From Streptomyces sp. CB01881 (lineage in GTDB: Bacteria; Actinomycetota; Actinomycetes; Streptomycetales; Streptomycetaceae), in NCBI RefSeq assembly GCF_002953255.1, contig NZ_CP026498.1, positions 4,811,232 through 4,875,231 of the forward strand: DNA of 64,000 nt. Reading direction: 5' to 3'. Made by a program: the position numbers and the translations under genes. This document shows, piece by piece, positions 16,286 to 23,680 of this stretch. Position 1 is the stretch's first letter. Each line of letters begins with the position of its first letter. A model generated the notes under the pieces. The model saw nothing but the letters and a program-made list of their open reading frames with translations, was not told the origin of the DNA and did no database searches.

Positions 16286-17598
16286 GAAGGCACCTCGGCG
16301 TCGGTGGGGGAATCGGGTTCGCGGAGGACGAAGGCGGCCCCGGCCACGCAGCAGGCCAGTGCGGCGGCCGACCAGCCCAGCGCGGCGGTGCCGCCGACCG
16401 CGCTCCACAGCGCGCCGAACGCCAGCGAGCAGGCGAACCGGGCCAACGCCTGGCCCGTCCCGACCAGCGCCAGCCCGGCGCCGCGCTGCCCCTCCGGGAC
16501 GGCGTCGGCGGCCGCGGCGGCCAGTACGCCGTCGGTGGCGGCGTAGAAGCCGCCGTGCAGCACCAGCACGCAGACCACCACCGGCAGCCCGCTCAGCGGC
16601 GAGAGCAGCAGCCCGTACGCCAGCAGCAGGACGCCGTGACCCGCGAGGAAGAGCCGGCGGCGGCCGATCCGGTCGGCGAGCGCGCCGAGCGGGACGGCGA
16701 GCAGCAGGAAGGCGGCGGCGGTGCCGAGCGGCAGGAGCGGGAAGAGGTCGGTCGCGAGGCCGAGCCGGCGCTGCACGAGCAGGTAGAGGAAGGAGTCGCT
16801 GACGGTGGTCAGGCCGAGCAGCACCGCGCACAGGGCCAGCCGGCGCAGGCCGGGAAGGCGCAGCAGTGCGAGGCCGTCACGCAGTCGGGGGGCCACAGTT
16901 GACGCCTCGTCAGTCTGGATGCGGCTCGGGACGAAGAGCAGCAGCACCAGCACCCCGAGCAGCGCGACACAGGCGCTGACCGTGAACACCGCGTTGTAGC
17001 CGTGCTGTTCGCCGCCGTCGGCGAGCAGCGGCCCGCCGGCCAGGCGGAGCACCAGGAACGCGGTGAGCGGTCCGAGCAGCGCGCCCGCCGTGTCCATCGC
17101 CCGGTGGACGCCGAACGCCCGTCCACGGTGGGCGGGTTCGGTGGCGAGCGAGATCATCGCGTCCCGGGGTGCGGTGCGCAGTCCCTTGCCGGTGCGGTCG
17201 ACGGCGAGCACCGCACCGATCAGCGGCACGGTGTGGACGAGCAGCAGCAGCGGCTTGCAGAGCGCCGACAGCCCGTACCCGGCCGCCGCGACCGCCTTGT
17301 GCCGGGGCGCGCCGTCCGCGCCACGGCGGTCGGCGAGGTGGCCGCCGGCGAGCCGGACCAGCGCGCTGAACCCGTTCTGGATGCCGTCCAGCAGCCCGAA
17401 GCCGAGCGGGGAGAGGCCGAGCCCGGTGAGCAGGTAGAGCGGCAGTACCGCGCTGACCATCTCCGAGGAGACGTCGGTCACCAGGCTGACGGTGCCCAGG
17501 ACCAGGACGGTGCCGGGCACGGCGGCGGCCGCCCGCCGCCCCGGCCGGGTGGCCGGGGCGGCGGGGGCCTTGGAGCTGCGGGATTCCGCGACGTACAC
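16282..17598 (-). CDS. Major facilitator superfamily transporter
   Basis: A 438-residue MFS permease with 12 predicted helices and the loop 2-3 signature in the form GGHLADRRGADGAPRHK (a G-x-LADRxG-type motif). The first cytoplasmic loop (DRTGKGLRTAPRDAMISLAT) resembles a set of actinobacterial efflux-type MFS proteins. The GTG at 17598 lies 5 bp after the phosphoesterase stop, with no strong ribosome site, so coupling to the gene before it is likely. The substrate is unknown. Confidence 0.87.
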   Translation of the reverse strand: MYVAESRSSKAPAAPATRPGRRAAAAVPGTVLVLGTVSLVTDVSSEMVSAVLPLYLLTGLGLSPLGFGLLDGIQNGFSALVRLAGGHLADRRGADGAPRHKAVAAAGYGLSALCKPLLLLVHTVPLIGAVLAVDRTGKGLRTAPRDAMISLATEPAHRGRAFGVHRAMDTAGALLGPLTAFLVLRLAGGPLLADGGEQHGYNAVFTVSACVALLGVLVLLLFVPSRIQTDEASTVAPRLRDGLALLRLPGLRRLALCAVLLGLTTVSDSFLYLLVQRRLGLATDLFPLLPLGTAAAFLLLAVPLGALADRIGRRRLFLAGHGVLLLAYGLLLSPLSGLPVVVCVLVLHGGFYAATDGVLAAAAADAVPEGQRGAGLALVGTGQALARFACSLAFGALWSAVGGTAALGWSAAALACCVAGAAFVLREPDSPTDAEVPS

Positions 17599-17603
17599 CG
17601 GCG

Positions 17604-18503
17604 TCAGTTCCAGATGCCGGAGATGGTGGCGGCGGTGGCGGCGTTGCCCGCGTGGGTGGTCAGCCCGGCGAGGTCCTCCAGGGTGCGCAGCACGTTGTAG
17701 TGGTTGTAGGTGGTCGCGGTGGTGGCGCCCGGCGTGACGTGCGCACCGTAGAACACGGTGGGGATGCGGTTGCCGGAGAGCTTGTTGTCCTCGTCGAAGG
17801 TGAGCACGAGGATGCTGTTGTTGTTCTTGGCCCAGGCCGCGTAAGCGCCGAGCTTGTTCTGGACCCAGGTGTCGCCGGTGGAGACCGAGCAGTCGTGCAT
17901 GTCGTTGCAGAGGTCCGGCACGACGAAGGAGACCTTCGGCAGGGCGGCGTAGTTCGTCGGGAACTGCGTCATGGTGTACGCGGTGTTGGTCGGCACGTTG
18001 CTGAAGCCGAACCACGGGTTGTGCTTCTGCGCGTACTTGCCGCTGGAGCAGACCGTCGAACCCTGGCTCGGCAGGCCCTCGTTGTAGCTGCCCCAGGTCT
18101 GGCCGGCGGCGATCAGCTCGGAGCCCAGGTTGGGCGCGGAGATCGAGCCGACCGACACGCAGCTGTCGTCCGTGCGGCCCTGGTTGGAGCCGGAGAACAG
18201 CTGGTAGTAGTTGGGCTCACTGGGGTGGGTGATCCCGAACGACTGGGTGAGGGTCGCGCCGCCGGCCTTGAGGGTGTTGTTGATGTACGGCGCGCTGGAG
18301 CTGCCGATGACCTGCGTGTACGCGTGGTTCTCCAGCACGACGACGACCACGTGGTCGGGCGCGGGGAGGGTCGCGGCCTGCGCGGCGGAGCCGGTGGCCG
18401 CCCAGAGGCCGAGCGAGCCGGCGACCAGGCCGAGGCCGGCGCCGAGGGCGGTGAGGGTGCGGCGGGGGCGGGTGCCGGTGGAGCGGAGTCGTGCGAAGGG
18501 CAT
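17604..18503 (-). CDS. Secreted phosphoesterase (acid phosphatase/phospholipase C-type, PF04185)
   Basis: A 299-residue exported hydrolase. The signal sequence (RSTGTRPRRTLTALGAGLGL, then a hydrophobic Ala/Gly run ending AAQAAT) contains a twin Arg and might use Tat. Family motifs are VVVVLENHAYTQVIG at the start of the mature protein, HPSEPNYYQLFSGSN, DLCNDMHDC and LTFDEDN, which in this superfamily supply the metal-binding Glu, Asp and His residues. Cys pairs suggest disulfides. The ATG at 18503 has GGAGGA five bases upstream. First gene of the operon with the MFS and TolB-like genes. Confidence 0.87.
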   Translation of the reverse strand: MPFARLRSTGTRPRRTLTALGAGLGLVAGSLGLWAATGSAAQAATLPAPDHVVVVVLENHAYTQVIGSSSAPYINNTLKAGGATLTQSFGITHPSEPNYYQLFSGSNQGRTDDSCVSVGSISAPNLGSELIAAGQTWGSYNEGLPSQGSTVCSSGKYAQKHNPWFGFSNVPTNTAYTMTQFPTNYAALPKVSFVVPDLCNDMHDCSVSTGDTWVQNKLGAYAAWAKNNNSILVLTFDEDNKLSGNRIPTVFYGAHVTPGATTATTYNHYNVLRTLEDLAGLTTHAGNAATAATISGIWN

Positions 18504-18769
18504 GGTGTCCTCCGTGCGTCGGGAAGTGCCGGGGCCCGGGCAGGGACCCCGGTGGGGTGCCGGGTTTGGAGCGCCGCAAACAGTAGGAGCGCGGCGGTGG
18601 CGGGGACCGCAGAAGGAACATGAAGAACAGGCGAACAGCCGTCGCCGGGGGCGGTGGAGGTCACAGGGGCCTCGATTGACCCGCCCGTCGCGACCGTGGT
18701 GGGATTTCGTCGGCTGGCTAAAGGCTGCTGAGCGGCGCATGGGCGGCTACCGGGTGAAGGGAACGCGAC
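18504..18769. other. Divergent intergenic region, phosphoesterase/cbiG
   Basis: 266 bp without a gene. GAAGGGAACGCGACGTG directly precedes cbiG and supplies its ribosome site. The AGGGAA string resembles one block of the cobalamin riboswitch, but the diagnostic GCCACTG box and the rest of the aptamer are absent. No strong palindrome or promoter pair stands out. Confidence 0.4.
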
Positions 18770-20200
18770 GTGATCGGGCTGCTGGCCCTCGATGAGGCGG
18801 GTCACCCGCTCGCCGGAGCCCTGCACGGACTGTGGCCGGACAGCCGGGTGTACCGCACGGAGCACGACGGCCCGCAGCGCGACGGCGCGGAGTGCGACGG
18901 CGCGGAGTGCGACGACCTGCCGCACGACGGCCTGCAGCGCCATGGCGCTGAGCACCACGGCCACGGCCCGGAGGAACTCCTGGAGCTCGCCCTGGGCGAC
19001 TGTCGGCAGCTGGTCTGTTTCGCACCCGTCGCTTCGATCGTACGACTGCTGCTGCGCCGCCGGCCCGTCGGCCCGAACCGGGGCGGCGACCTCGACGGGG
19101 TCGGCGTGGTCTGCGTGGACGTCGAGCGCCGGTTCGCGGTGTCCCTGACCGGGCGCGACGGCGGCGCGGACGACCTGGCCGGCGAGGTGTCGGCCCTCCT
19201 CGGCACCGTCCCGGTGATCACCGGTGGCGACGGCCGGCCCGCCCCCGCCCGGCCGTCCGCGGTCGGACACCACGACCTCCCGGGGACAGGCGAGGACGTC
19301 CTCGCCTGCTCCCCGCCGCCGACCCGGCCCCCCGGGGTGTGCGCCGGCGGCCTGGTCGTCGGGGTCGGCCTGCGCGAGGCGACCGCGGCACCCGAGGTGG
19401 CACGGCTGATCCACCGCACCCTGCTGGAGGCCGGGCTGCCGGCCTCCGACCTCGCCCGGCTCGCGACCCTGACCGGCAAGGGCGACCACCCCGCCGTCCG
19501 CCGGGCCGCCGAGCTGCTGGGCCTCCCGGTCGACGAGCACTCGGCCGACGAGCTCTCGGCCGTCGCGGTGCCGAACCCGTCGGCGTCCGTCGGCGAGGCG
19601 GTCGGCACGATGAGCGTGGCGGAGGCGGCGGCGCTGGCGAGCGCGCCGGGCGGCGAGCTCGTGGTGGCCAAGCAGAAGTCGGCCACGGTGACGGTGGCGG
19701 TCGCCCGGGCGGCGGCGCGCGGCCGGCTCGCGGTGATCGGTCTCGGCCCCGGGGAGCATGACCTGGTCGTCCCGCGCGCCGGGGCGGAGCTGCGGCGCGC
19801 GTCGGTGGCGGTGGGCGAGCCGGGCGCGTTGGCGCTGGCCGCCCGGTTCCTGCGGCCGACGGCCCGGCGGTTCACCGCCGGTGACCCGGTCGGCGCGGCG
19901 GTCGAACTGGCGTCACGGCGGGAGTCCGTCGCCCTGGTCGCCCTCGGCGACGGGCTCGGCTGCGCCCCGCCGCCCGCCGACGGCTACGACCTCCTCCGCG
20001 TCCCCGGCCTGCCGCTCCCGCCCGCCGAGGGCCCTCCTGCCGCCGACGCCGTTGCGCCCATTGCGGCCGTTGCGCCCGCTGCGGCCGTTACGCCCATTGC
20101 GCCCATTGCGCCCATTGCGCCCGCTGCGGCCGTTGCGCTCACTGCACCCGTTGATGCCTGTCCCCATGCCGATGCCCGCGCCGCTGGAGAGCCCTCGTGA
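18770..20200 (+). CDS. cbiG: Cobalamin biosynthesis protein CbiG (precorrin/cobalt-precorrin-5A hydrolase type)
   Basis: CbiG opens the delta-lactone ring of cobalt-precorrin-5A and loses the C2 unit as acetaldehyde. In this 476-residue protein the central part (FAPVASIVRLLL, GVVCVDVERRFAVSLTGRDGGAD) is the CbiG core, and residues from about 190 (LVVGVGLREATAAPEVARLI, then LATLTGKGDHPAVRRAAELL) form the CobE/CbiG C-terminal domain. Two low-complexity insertions are odd: about 7 units of a 5-residue repeat (HDGPQ, RDGAE, CDGAE, HDGLQ and so on) at about residues 30-65, and a 35-residue run of API/AAV units at the C-terminus. GTG start after GAAGGGAA. Overlaps cobC by 4 bp (GTGA). Confidence 0.88.
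   Translation: MIGLLALDEAGHPLAGALHGLWPDSRVYRTEHDGPQRDGAECDGAECDDLPHDGLQRHGAEHHGHGPEELLELALGDCRQLVCFAPVASIVRLLLRRRPVGPNRGGDLDGVGVVCVDVERRFAVSLTGRDGGADDLAGEVSALLGTVPVITGGDGRPAPARPSAVGHHDLPGTGEDVLACSPPPTRPPGVCAGGLVVGVGLREATAAPEVARLIHRTLLEAGLPASDLARLATLTGKGDHPAVRRAAELLGLPVDEHSADELSAVAVPNPSASVGEAVGTMSVAEAAALASAPGGELVVAKQKSATVTVAVARAAARGRLAVIGLGPGEHDLVVPRAGAELRRASVAVGEPGALALAARFLRPTARRFTAGDPVGAAVELASRRESVALVALGDGLGCAPPPADGYDLLRVPGLPLPPAEGPPAADAVAPIAAVAPAAAVTPIAPIAPIAPAAAVALTAPVDACPHADARAAGEPS
18864..18968 (+). repeat. 15-bp tandem repeat tract inside cbiG
   Basis: Units of 15 bp, perfect at 18879-18893 and 18894-18908 (GCGACGGCGCGGAGT) and diverged on either side, encode a 5-residue periodic insertion in the N-terminal domain of CbiG. 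The two flanking segments GACGGCCCGCAGCGCGACGG and GACGGCCTGCAGCGCCATGG show that longer units were also copied. Confidence 0.7.
20046..20150 (+). repeat. 9-bp tandem repeat tract at the 3' end of cbiG
   Basis: GCGCCCATT and the variants GCGGCCGTT and GCGCCCGCT repeat in tandem, encoding a chain of API, AAV and APA triplets after the folded domain. The multiple-of-three period keeps the frame open into the cobC overlap. Confidence 0.75.
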
Positions 20201-21288
20201 CCACCCCCGACCATGACCTCCGCCACCACGGTGACGCGGAGGTGCGCGCGGACGGGCTCGGTCTGGTCGACCTCGCCGTCAACGTCCGCACCGGCACACC
20301 CCCGCTGTGGCTGCGCGAGCACCTCGCCGCCACGCTCGGCGAGCTCGCCGCCTACCCCGACCAGACCACGGCCCGCGCCGCCGTCGCCGCCCGGCACGGG
20401 CGTCCGGTGGACGAGGTGCTCCTCACCTCGGGAGCGGCGGAGGCATTCGTCCTGCTGGCACGCGTTCTGACGGCACGTCATGTCGTCGTGGTACACCCGC
20501 AGTTCACCGAGCCGGAGGCCGCCCTGCGGGACGCCGGGCACACGGTGGAGCGGGTGCTCCTCTCGCCCGCCGACGGCTTCCGGCTGGGCGACGTGCCGCC
20601 CGGGGCCGACCTCGTCGTCCTGGGCAACCCCACCAACCCCACCTCCGTCCTGCACCCGGCCGACGCCGTCGCCGCCCTCGCCCGGCCCGGCCGCACGCTG
20701 GTGATCGACGAGGCCTTCATGGACACCGTGCCCGGCGAGACCGAATCCCTCGCCGCGGTACGGGACCTGCCCGGCCGGGTGGTCGTCCTGCGCAGCCTCA
20801 CCAAGACCTGGGGCCTGGCCGGTCTGCGCATCGGCTACGCGCTCGGCCCGGCCCCGCTGATCGCCGCGCTCGGCGCCGCCCAGCCGCTCTGGCCGGTCTC
20901 CACCCCCGCCCTCGCCGCCGCCGAGGCGTGCAGCACCCCGGCCGCCCTGGCCGAGGCCGAGCAGGCCGCCCGGCTGCTCGGCGAGCACCGCGACCACCTG
21001 CTGAAGGGCCTCGCCGCCTTCCCGGCTGTCCGGGTGCACGGCGAGCCGGCGGCCTCCTTCGTCCTGATCGAGCTGCCGGACGCCGCCGCCGTCCGCGAAC
21101 GCCTGCGCGAGCACGGCTTCGCCGTCCGCCGCGGCGACACCTTCCCGGGCCTCGGGCCGGACTGGCTGCGGATCGCCGTCCGGGACCAGGCCACCAGCGA
21201 CCGCTTCCTCTCCGCGCTCGACACCGTCCTGCGCGGCACCGCCCTGCGCGAGAGCACCCTGCACGGCACCGCCCTGCACGCGGACTGA
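20197..21288 (+). CDS. cobC: PLP-dependent CobC/CobD-like enzyme (Rv2231c-type) of cobalamin synthesis
   Basis: A 363-residue class I/II aminotransferase-fold enzyme, related to L-threonine-O-3-phosphate decarboxylase (CobD), which makes aminopropanol phosphate for the cobalamin side chain. PLP-site residues are visible: N147 in GNPTNPTS, D171 in VIDEAFMD, the Schiff-base K203 in SLTKTWGL and R211 in GLRIGYAL. Its start codon overlaps the cbiG stop, so the two are translationally coupled. The last 20 residues (LRGTALRESTLHGTALHAD) are another 5-residue repeat, beyond the normal end of the fold. Confidence 0.86.
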   Translation: MTTPDHDLRHHGDAEVRADGLGLVDLAVNVRTGTPPLWLREHLAATLGELAAYPDQTTARAAVAARHGRPVDEVLLTSGAAEAFVLLARVLTARHVVVVHPQFTEPEAALRDAGHTVERVLLSPADGFRLGDVPPGADLVVLGNPTNPTSVLHPADAVAALARPGRTLVIDEAFMDTVPGETESLAAVRDLPGRVVVLRSLTKTWGLAGLRIGYALGPAPLIAALGAAQPLWPVSTPALAAAEACSTPAALAEAEQAARLLGEHRDHLLKGLAAFPAVRVHGEPAASFVLIELPDAAAVRERLREHGFAVRRGDTFPGLGPDWLRIAVRDQATSDRFLSALDTVLRGTALRESTLHGTALHAD

Positions 21289-21339
21289 CGGCGGCAACCG
21301 ACGGCGGTACGGGGGCGGAGGCGCGGGCGGCCTCCCGGC

Positions 21340-22131
21340 TCAGCGCAGGACGACGGCGTCCCCCACCCTCGCCACCCCGGGGTCCAGCACCTGCGCGTAC
21401 ACGCCCGCACACGGCAGGGCCGCCATGCCCTCCAGCGGGACCAGGCGGTTCCGTTCGGCGAGCACCTTCAGAGCGGCCGTGCTGCGCGGCAGGGCGCCGT
21501 GGACGAGGGTGGGGACGGCGCAGCGGGGCGTCGGGATGCGGATGCGCAGACGGAGCTCCGGACCGATCGCCAACTCCCGTCCCACCCAGGCGTTCTCGGC
21601 GAAGCCGTCGGTGTCGGTACGGATCACGATGTTGGGGCGGTAGCGCTCGGGCTGGGGCACGGCCCGATCCAGGGTGGACGTGGTGAGCAGGTGCACGGGG
21701 GCGAAGTCGAAGAAGGTGCCGGCGGGGGCGGCCCAGCCGATCTCGTTCACCGTGACGGTGACCTCCTCCTCGGTGCCGTGCGCCAACACCTCCTCGGGAA
21801 CGGCCCGTTCGATCGTCGCTCCGGGCGGGCGCCCGGCGATGAGGCTCACCTTCCGCCCCAACAGGCCGGAGAGCTCGGCCGCGTCGACCGGCCGGCCGTC
21901 CGGGCCGGTGATCGCGGGCTCGCCGGCGACGAGGACGGCCGTGAAGCCGAGCATCGCCGCCCAGCGCCGCGGGTTCTTGACGCTCACCACCCGCCCGCTC
22001 TGCTCGTCGAGCAGCGCCCACACCCGGTCGCCGTGGAGGCCCCGCTCGTCGACGGCCACCGCACCCAACTCCTCGCCCAGCATGGACTTCACCGGGTAGC
22101 GCCACAGCCGCTCCACCGTCCCGACCCTCAC
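21340..22131 (-). CDS. MOSC domain protein with N-terminal MOSC beta-barrel domain
   Basis: A 263-residue protein. The N-terminus VGTVERLWRYPVKSMLGEEL is the MOSC N-terminal beta-barrel signature, and the later part (RYRPNIVIRTDTDGFAENAW, then CAVPTLVHGALPRS and PCAGVYAQVLDPG) is the MOSC domain. Cys in the TPRCAVPT region corresponds to the conserved MOSC Cys. Relatives (mARC, YiiM, YcbX) reduce N-hydroxylated compounds with molybdenum cofactor. The GTG start overlaps the upstream HAD stop (GTGA). Confidence 0.86.
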   Translation of the reverse strand: MRVGTVERLWRYPVKSMLGEELGAVAVDERGLHGDRVWALLDEQSGRVVSVKNPRRWAAMLGFTAVLVAGEPAITGPDGRPVDAAELSGLLGRKVSLIAGRPPGATIERAVPEEVLAHGTEEEVTVTVNEIGWAAPAGTFFDFAPVHLLTTSTLDRAVPQPERYRPNIVIRTDTDGFAENAWVGRELAIGPELRLRIRIPTPRCAVPTLVHGALPRSTAALKVLAERNRLVPLEGMAALPCAGVYAQVLDPGVARVGDAVVLR

Positions 22132-22661
22132 GAGAGCGCCTCCGCCCACCGCCGCAGCGTCGCGAAGTCGCCCTCGCGCAGGCCGGTCCGCGGGTCGATG
22201 CGCAGGACGAGCGCCGGGGCCGGGTGGTGGGCGGTTATCCACTCGACATCCTGCGGCCCCGACTCGTCGTCCACCCAGGCGAACGGTCGGCCGGCGGCCC
22301 AGGCGACCAGGTGGCGGGTCTTCCAGTGCAGGCCGTCCGGGTCGTCCTGGTGGAGCTCGGGCCAGTCGACGCACGGGAGCCCGGGAAGGCCGACCAGCGG
22401 CGAGATCCAGTCGTTGGCCTCCTCCATCCAGGTGGTGGCCCACACCAACTCGTACGGCAGCGCTAGCAGTTCGGGCCCGTGTGCAGGGTTGATCCAGAGC
22501 CGCAGCGGGCGCACGTACTCGGCGGGCCTGCGCGGGAAGCGGGCCACCCACGAGCCGGGCTTCACCCGGTGCGTGCCGTAACCCTCCGGCCGCCGGTGCG
22601 GTTTGGCGGCGTACGGGTTGAGCGGGCCGTCGACGTCGAGCAGGAGGAGGGGCTGCGTCAT
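22128..22661 (-). CDS. HAD-like domain protein
   Basis: A 177-residue protein opening with LLLLDVDGPLNP, a HAD motif I (DVDG) in the form seen in a family of small actinobacterial HAD-domain proteins. A second acidic motif appears in WVDDESGPQD, and TTWMEEAN corresponds to the motif II region. The substrate is unknown. The ATG at 22661 is chosen over 22670 because CGAGG lies nine bases upstream. It is coupled to the MOSC gene. Confidence 0.72.
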   Translation of the reverse strand: MTQPLLLLDVDGPLNPYAAKPHRRPEGYGTHRVKPGSWVARFPRRPAEYVRPLRLWINPAHGPELLALPYELVWATTWMEEANDWISPLVGLPGLPCVDWPELHQDDPDGLHWKTRHLVAWAAGRPFAWVDDESGPQDVEWITAHHPAPALVLRIDPRTGLREGDFATLRRWAEALS

Positions 22662-22836
22662 ACCGCGCATCCTCGCCCGGGCAGCGGCCGGACGGCCACC
22701 GATTTGCCCCTCCGCCACCTGAACGCCGGGCTGCTGACGATCAGTCGGGGACGATCCGTGGCATGTCCGGGAGGTGCGGGCCTCTCCGGCGGACCGGCGC
22801 CTCCCCCAGCCCGGCGGCCGCGGGCGACCCGGCCGA

Positions 22837-23181
22837 CTACCCGCCGACGGCCCCGGTGGCCGGCCCGGCCGCACCCTCGGCGAGCAGGATGGCCAGCAGG
22901 CCGGGGAAGCGGGCCTCGATCTCGCCGCGGCGGAGACTGGCCATCCGGCTGTTCCCGCCGTCCACCTGCCGGACCAGCCCGGACTCGCGCAGCGTGCGGA
23001 AGTGGTGGGTGACCGTCGCCTTCGAGACGGGCAGCGCGAAGGAGCTGCACGTCCGCGCCGTGCCGTCCGGCGCGGCGGCCAGCTCGCGCACCACCCGGCG
23101 GCGCAGCGGGTCGGCGAGTGCGGAGAGCACCCTGCCGAGCTCGATCTCCTCGACGGCCGGGTGGCCTTCTTCGTCGGGCAT
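22837..23181 (-). CDS. ArsR-family winged-helix repressor
   Basis: A 114-residue regulator. LGRVLSALADPLRRRVVREL begins the ArsR winged helix, and LPVSKATVTHHFRTLRESGL is the recognition helix region. No ArsR-type metal-binding Cys pair (ELCVCDL) is present, and Cys45 in RTCSSF is isolated, so a non-metal signal is likely. The ATG at 23181 has GAGGAAGG nine bases upstream. It is divergent from the monooxygenase at 23296, with twin palindromes between. Confidence 0.87.
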   Translation of the reverse strand: MPDEEGHPAVEEIELGRVLSALADPLRRRVVRELAAAPDGTARTCSSFALPVSKATVTHHFRTLRESGLVRQVDGGNSRMASLRRGEIEARFPGLLAILLAEGAAGPATGAVGG

Positions 23182-23208
23182 GGCGGCGGCCTTCCTCGGA
23201 TGCTCCTC

Positions 23209-23274
23209 AGGTACGACTTGAATCGTACCTCTGGCGACTGCTAGCGTGCGCCAGGTACGACCACAGTCGTACCT
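23209..23274 (+). promoter_or_regulatory. Twin 22-bp ArsR operators around a promoter
   Basis: Two perfect inverted repeats, AGGTACGA-6-TCGTACCT, at 23209-23230 and 23253-23274, have identical arms, different 6-base centres and a 44-bp centre-to-centre distance (about four helical turns). TTGAAT (23218-23223) and TAGCGT (23242-23247), 18 bases apart, form a promoter for the gene at 23296, with the -35 in operator 1 and the transcription start close to operator 2. The divergent ArsR gene is the natural repressor, possibly through a DNA loop. Confidence 0.8.
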
Positions 23275-23295
23275 GAAGCAAAGGGGAGAACCCGG

Positions 23296-23607
23296 ATGGA
23301 CCAGCTCGTCACGCTCGTCGGCACCGCCCGTCCCAAGCCCGAACGCGCCGAGGAGCTCAAGCAGCTGCTGCTCTCGTTCGTCGAGCCCACCCGACAGGAG
23401 CCGGGCTGCCTGGAGTACCACGTCCACGAGGACCGCGACGAGCCCGGCGTCTTCGTGTTCTACGAGGCGTGGCGCAGCCAGGCCGACCTCGACGCCCACC
23501 TGGCCCTGCCGCACCTGCGCGACTTCCGGGAGCGCCGGATGGACTACCTGGCCGAGGACCTGGAGATCCGCTTCCTGACGATGCGGAGCCCGTACACCCG
23601 GGCCTGA
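23296..23607 (+). CDS. Antibiotic biosynthesis monooxygenase (ABM) family protein
   Basis: A 103-residue single ABM domain. LVTLVGTARPKPERAEELKQ, then PGCLEYHVHEDRDEPGVFVF and YEAWRSQADLDAHLALPHLR match YgiN-like quinol monooxygenases, small dimeric cofactor-free enzymes thought to act on quinols or aromatic polyketides. Ribosome site AAGGGGAG. Controlled by the divergent ArsR protein through the twin operators, so the inducer may be the substrate. Confidence 0.87.
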   Translation: MDQLVTLVGTARPKPERAEELKQLLLSFVEPTRQEPGCLEYHVHEDRDEPGVFVFYEAWRSQADLDAHLALPHLRDFRERRMDYLAEDLEIRFLTMRSPYTRA

Positions 23608-23680
23608 CCTCCCGGGGCCGCGGAACGCCGGGCCAGGAAACACCGGGACACAGCACGTCCGACCACGGCGCATCCGGCGC

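Noticed and set aside
18740..18790. Cobalamin riboswitch before cbiG
   Set aside because: Only an AGGGAA string and a nearby GTGA resemble the aptamer; the GCCACTG box and the other conserved blocks are missing, and the start codon would fall inside the aptamer.
20046..20150. CRISPR array
   Set aside because: The repeats are 9 bp with no spacers, lie in a coding frame and encode API/AAV triplets; no cas gene is nearby.
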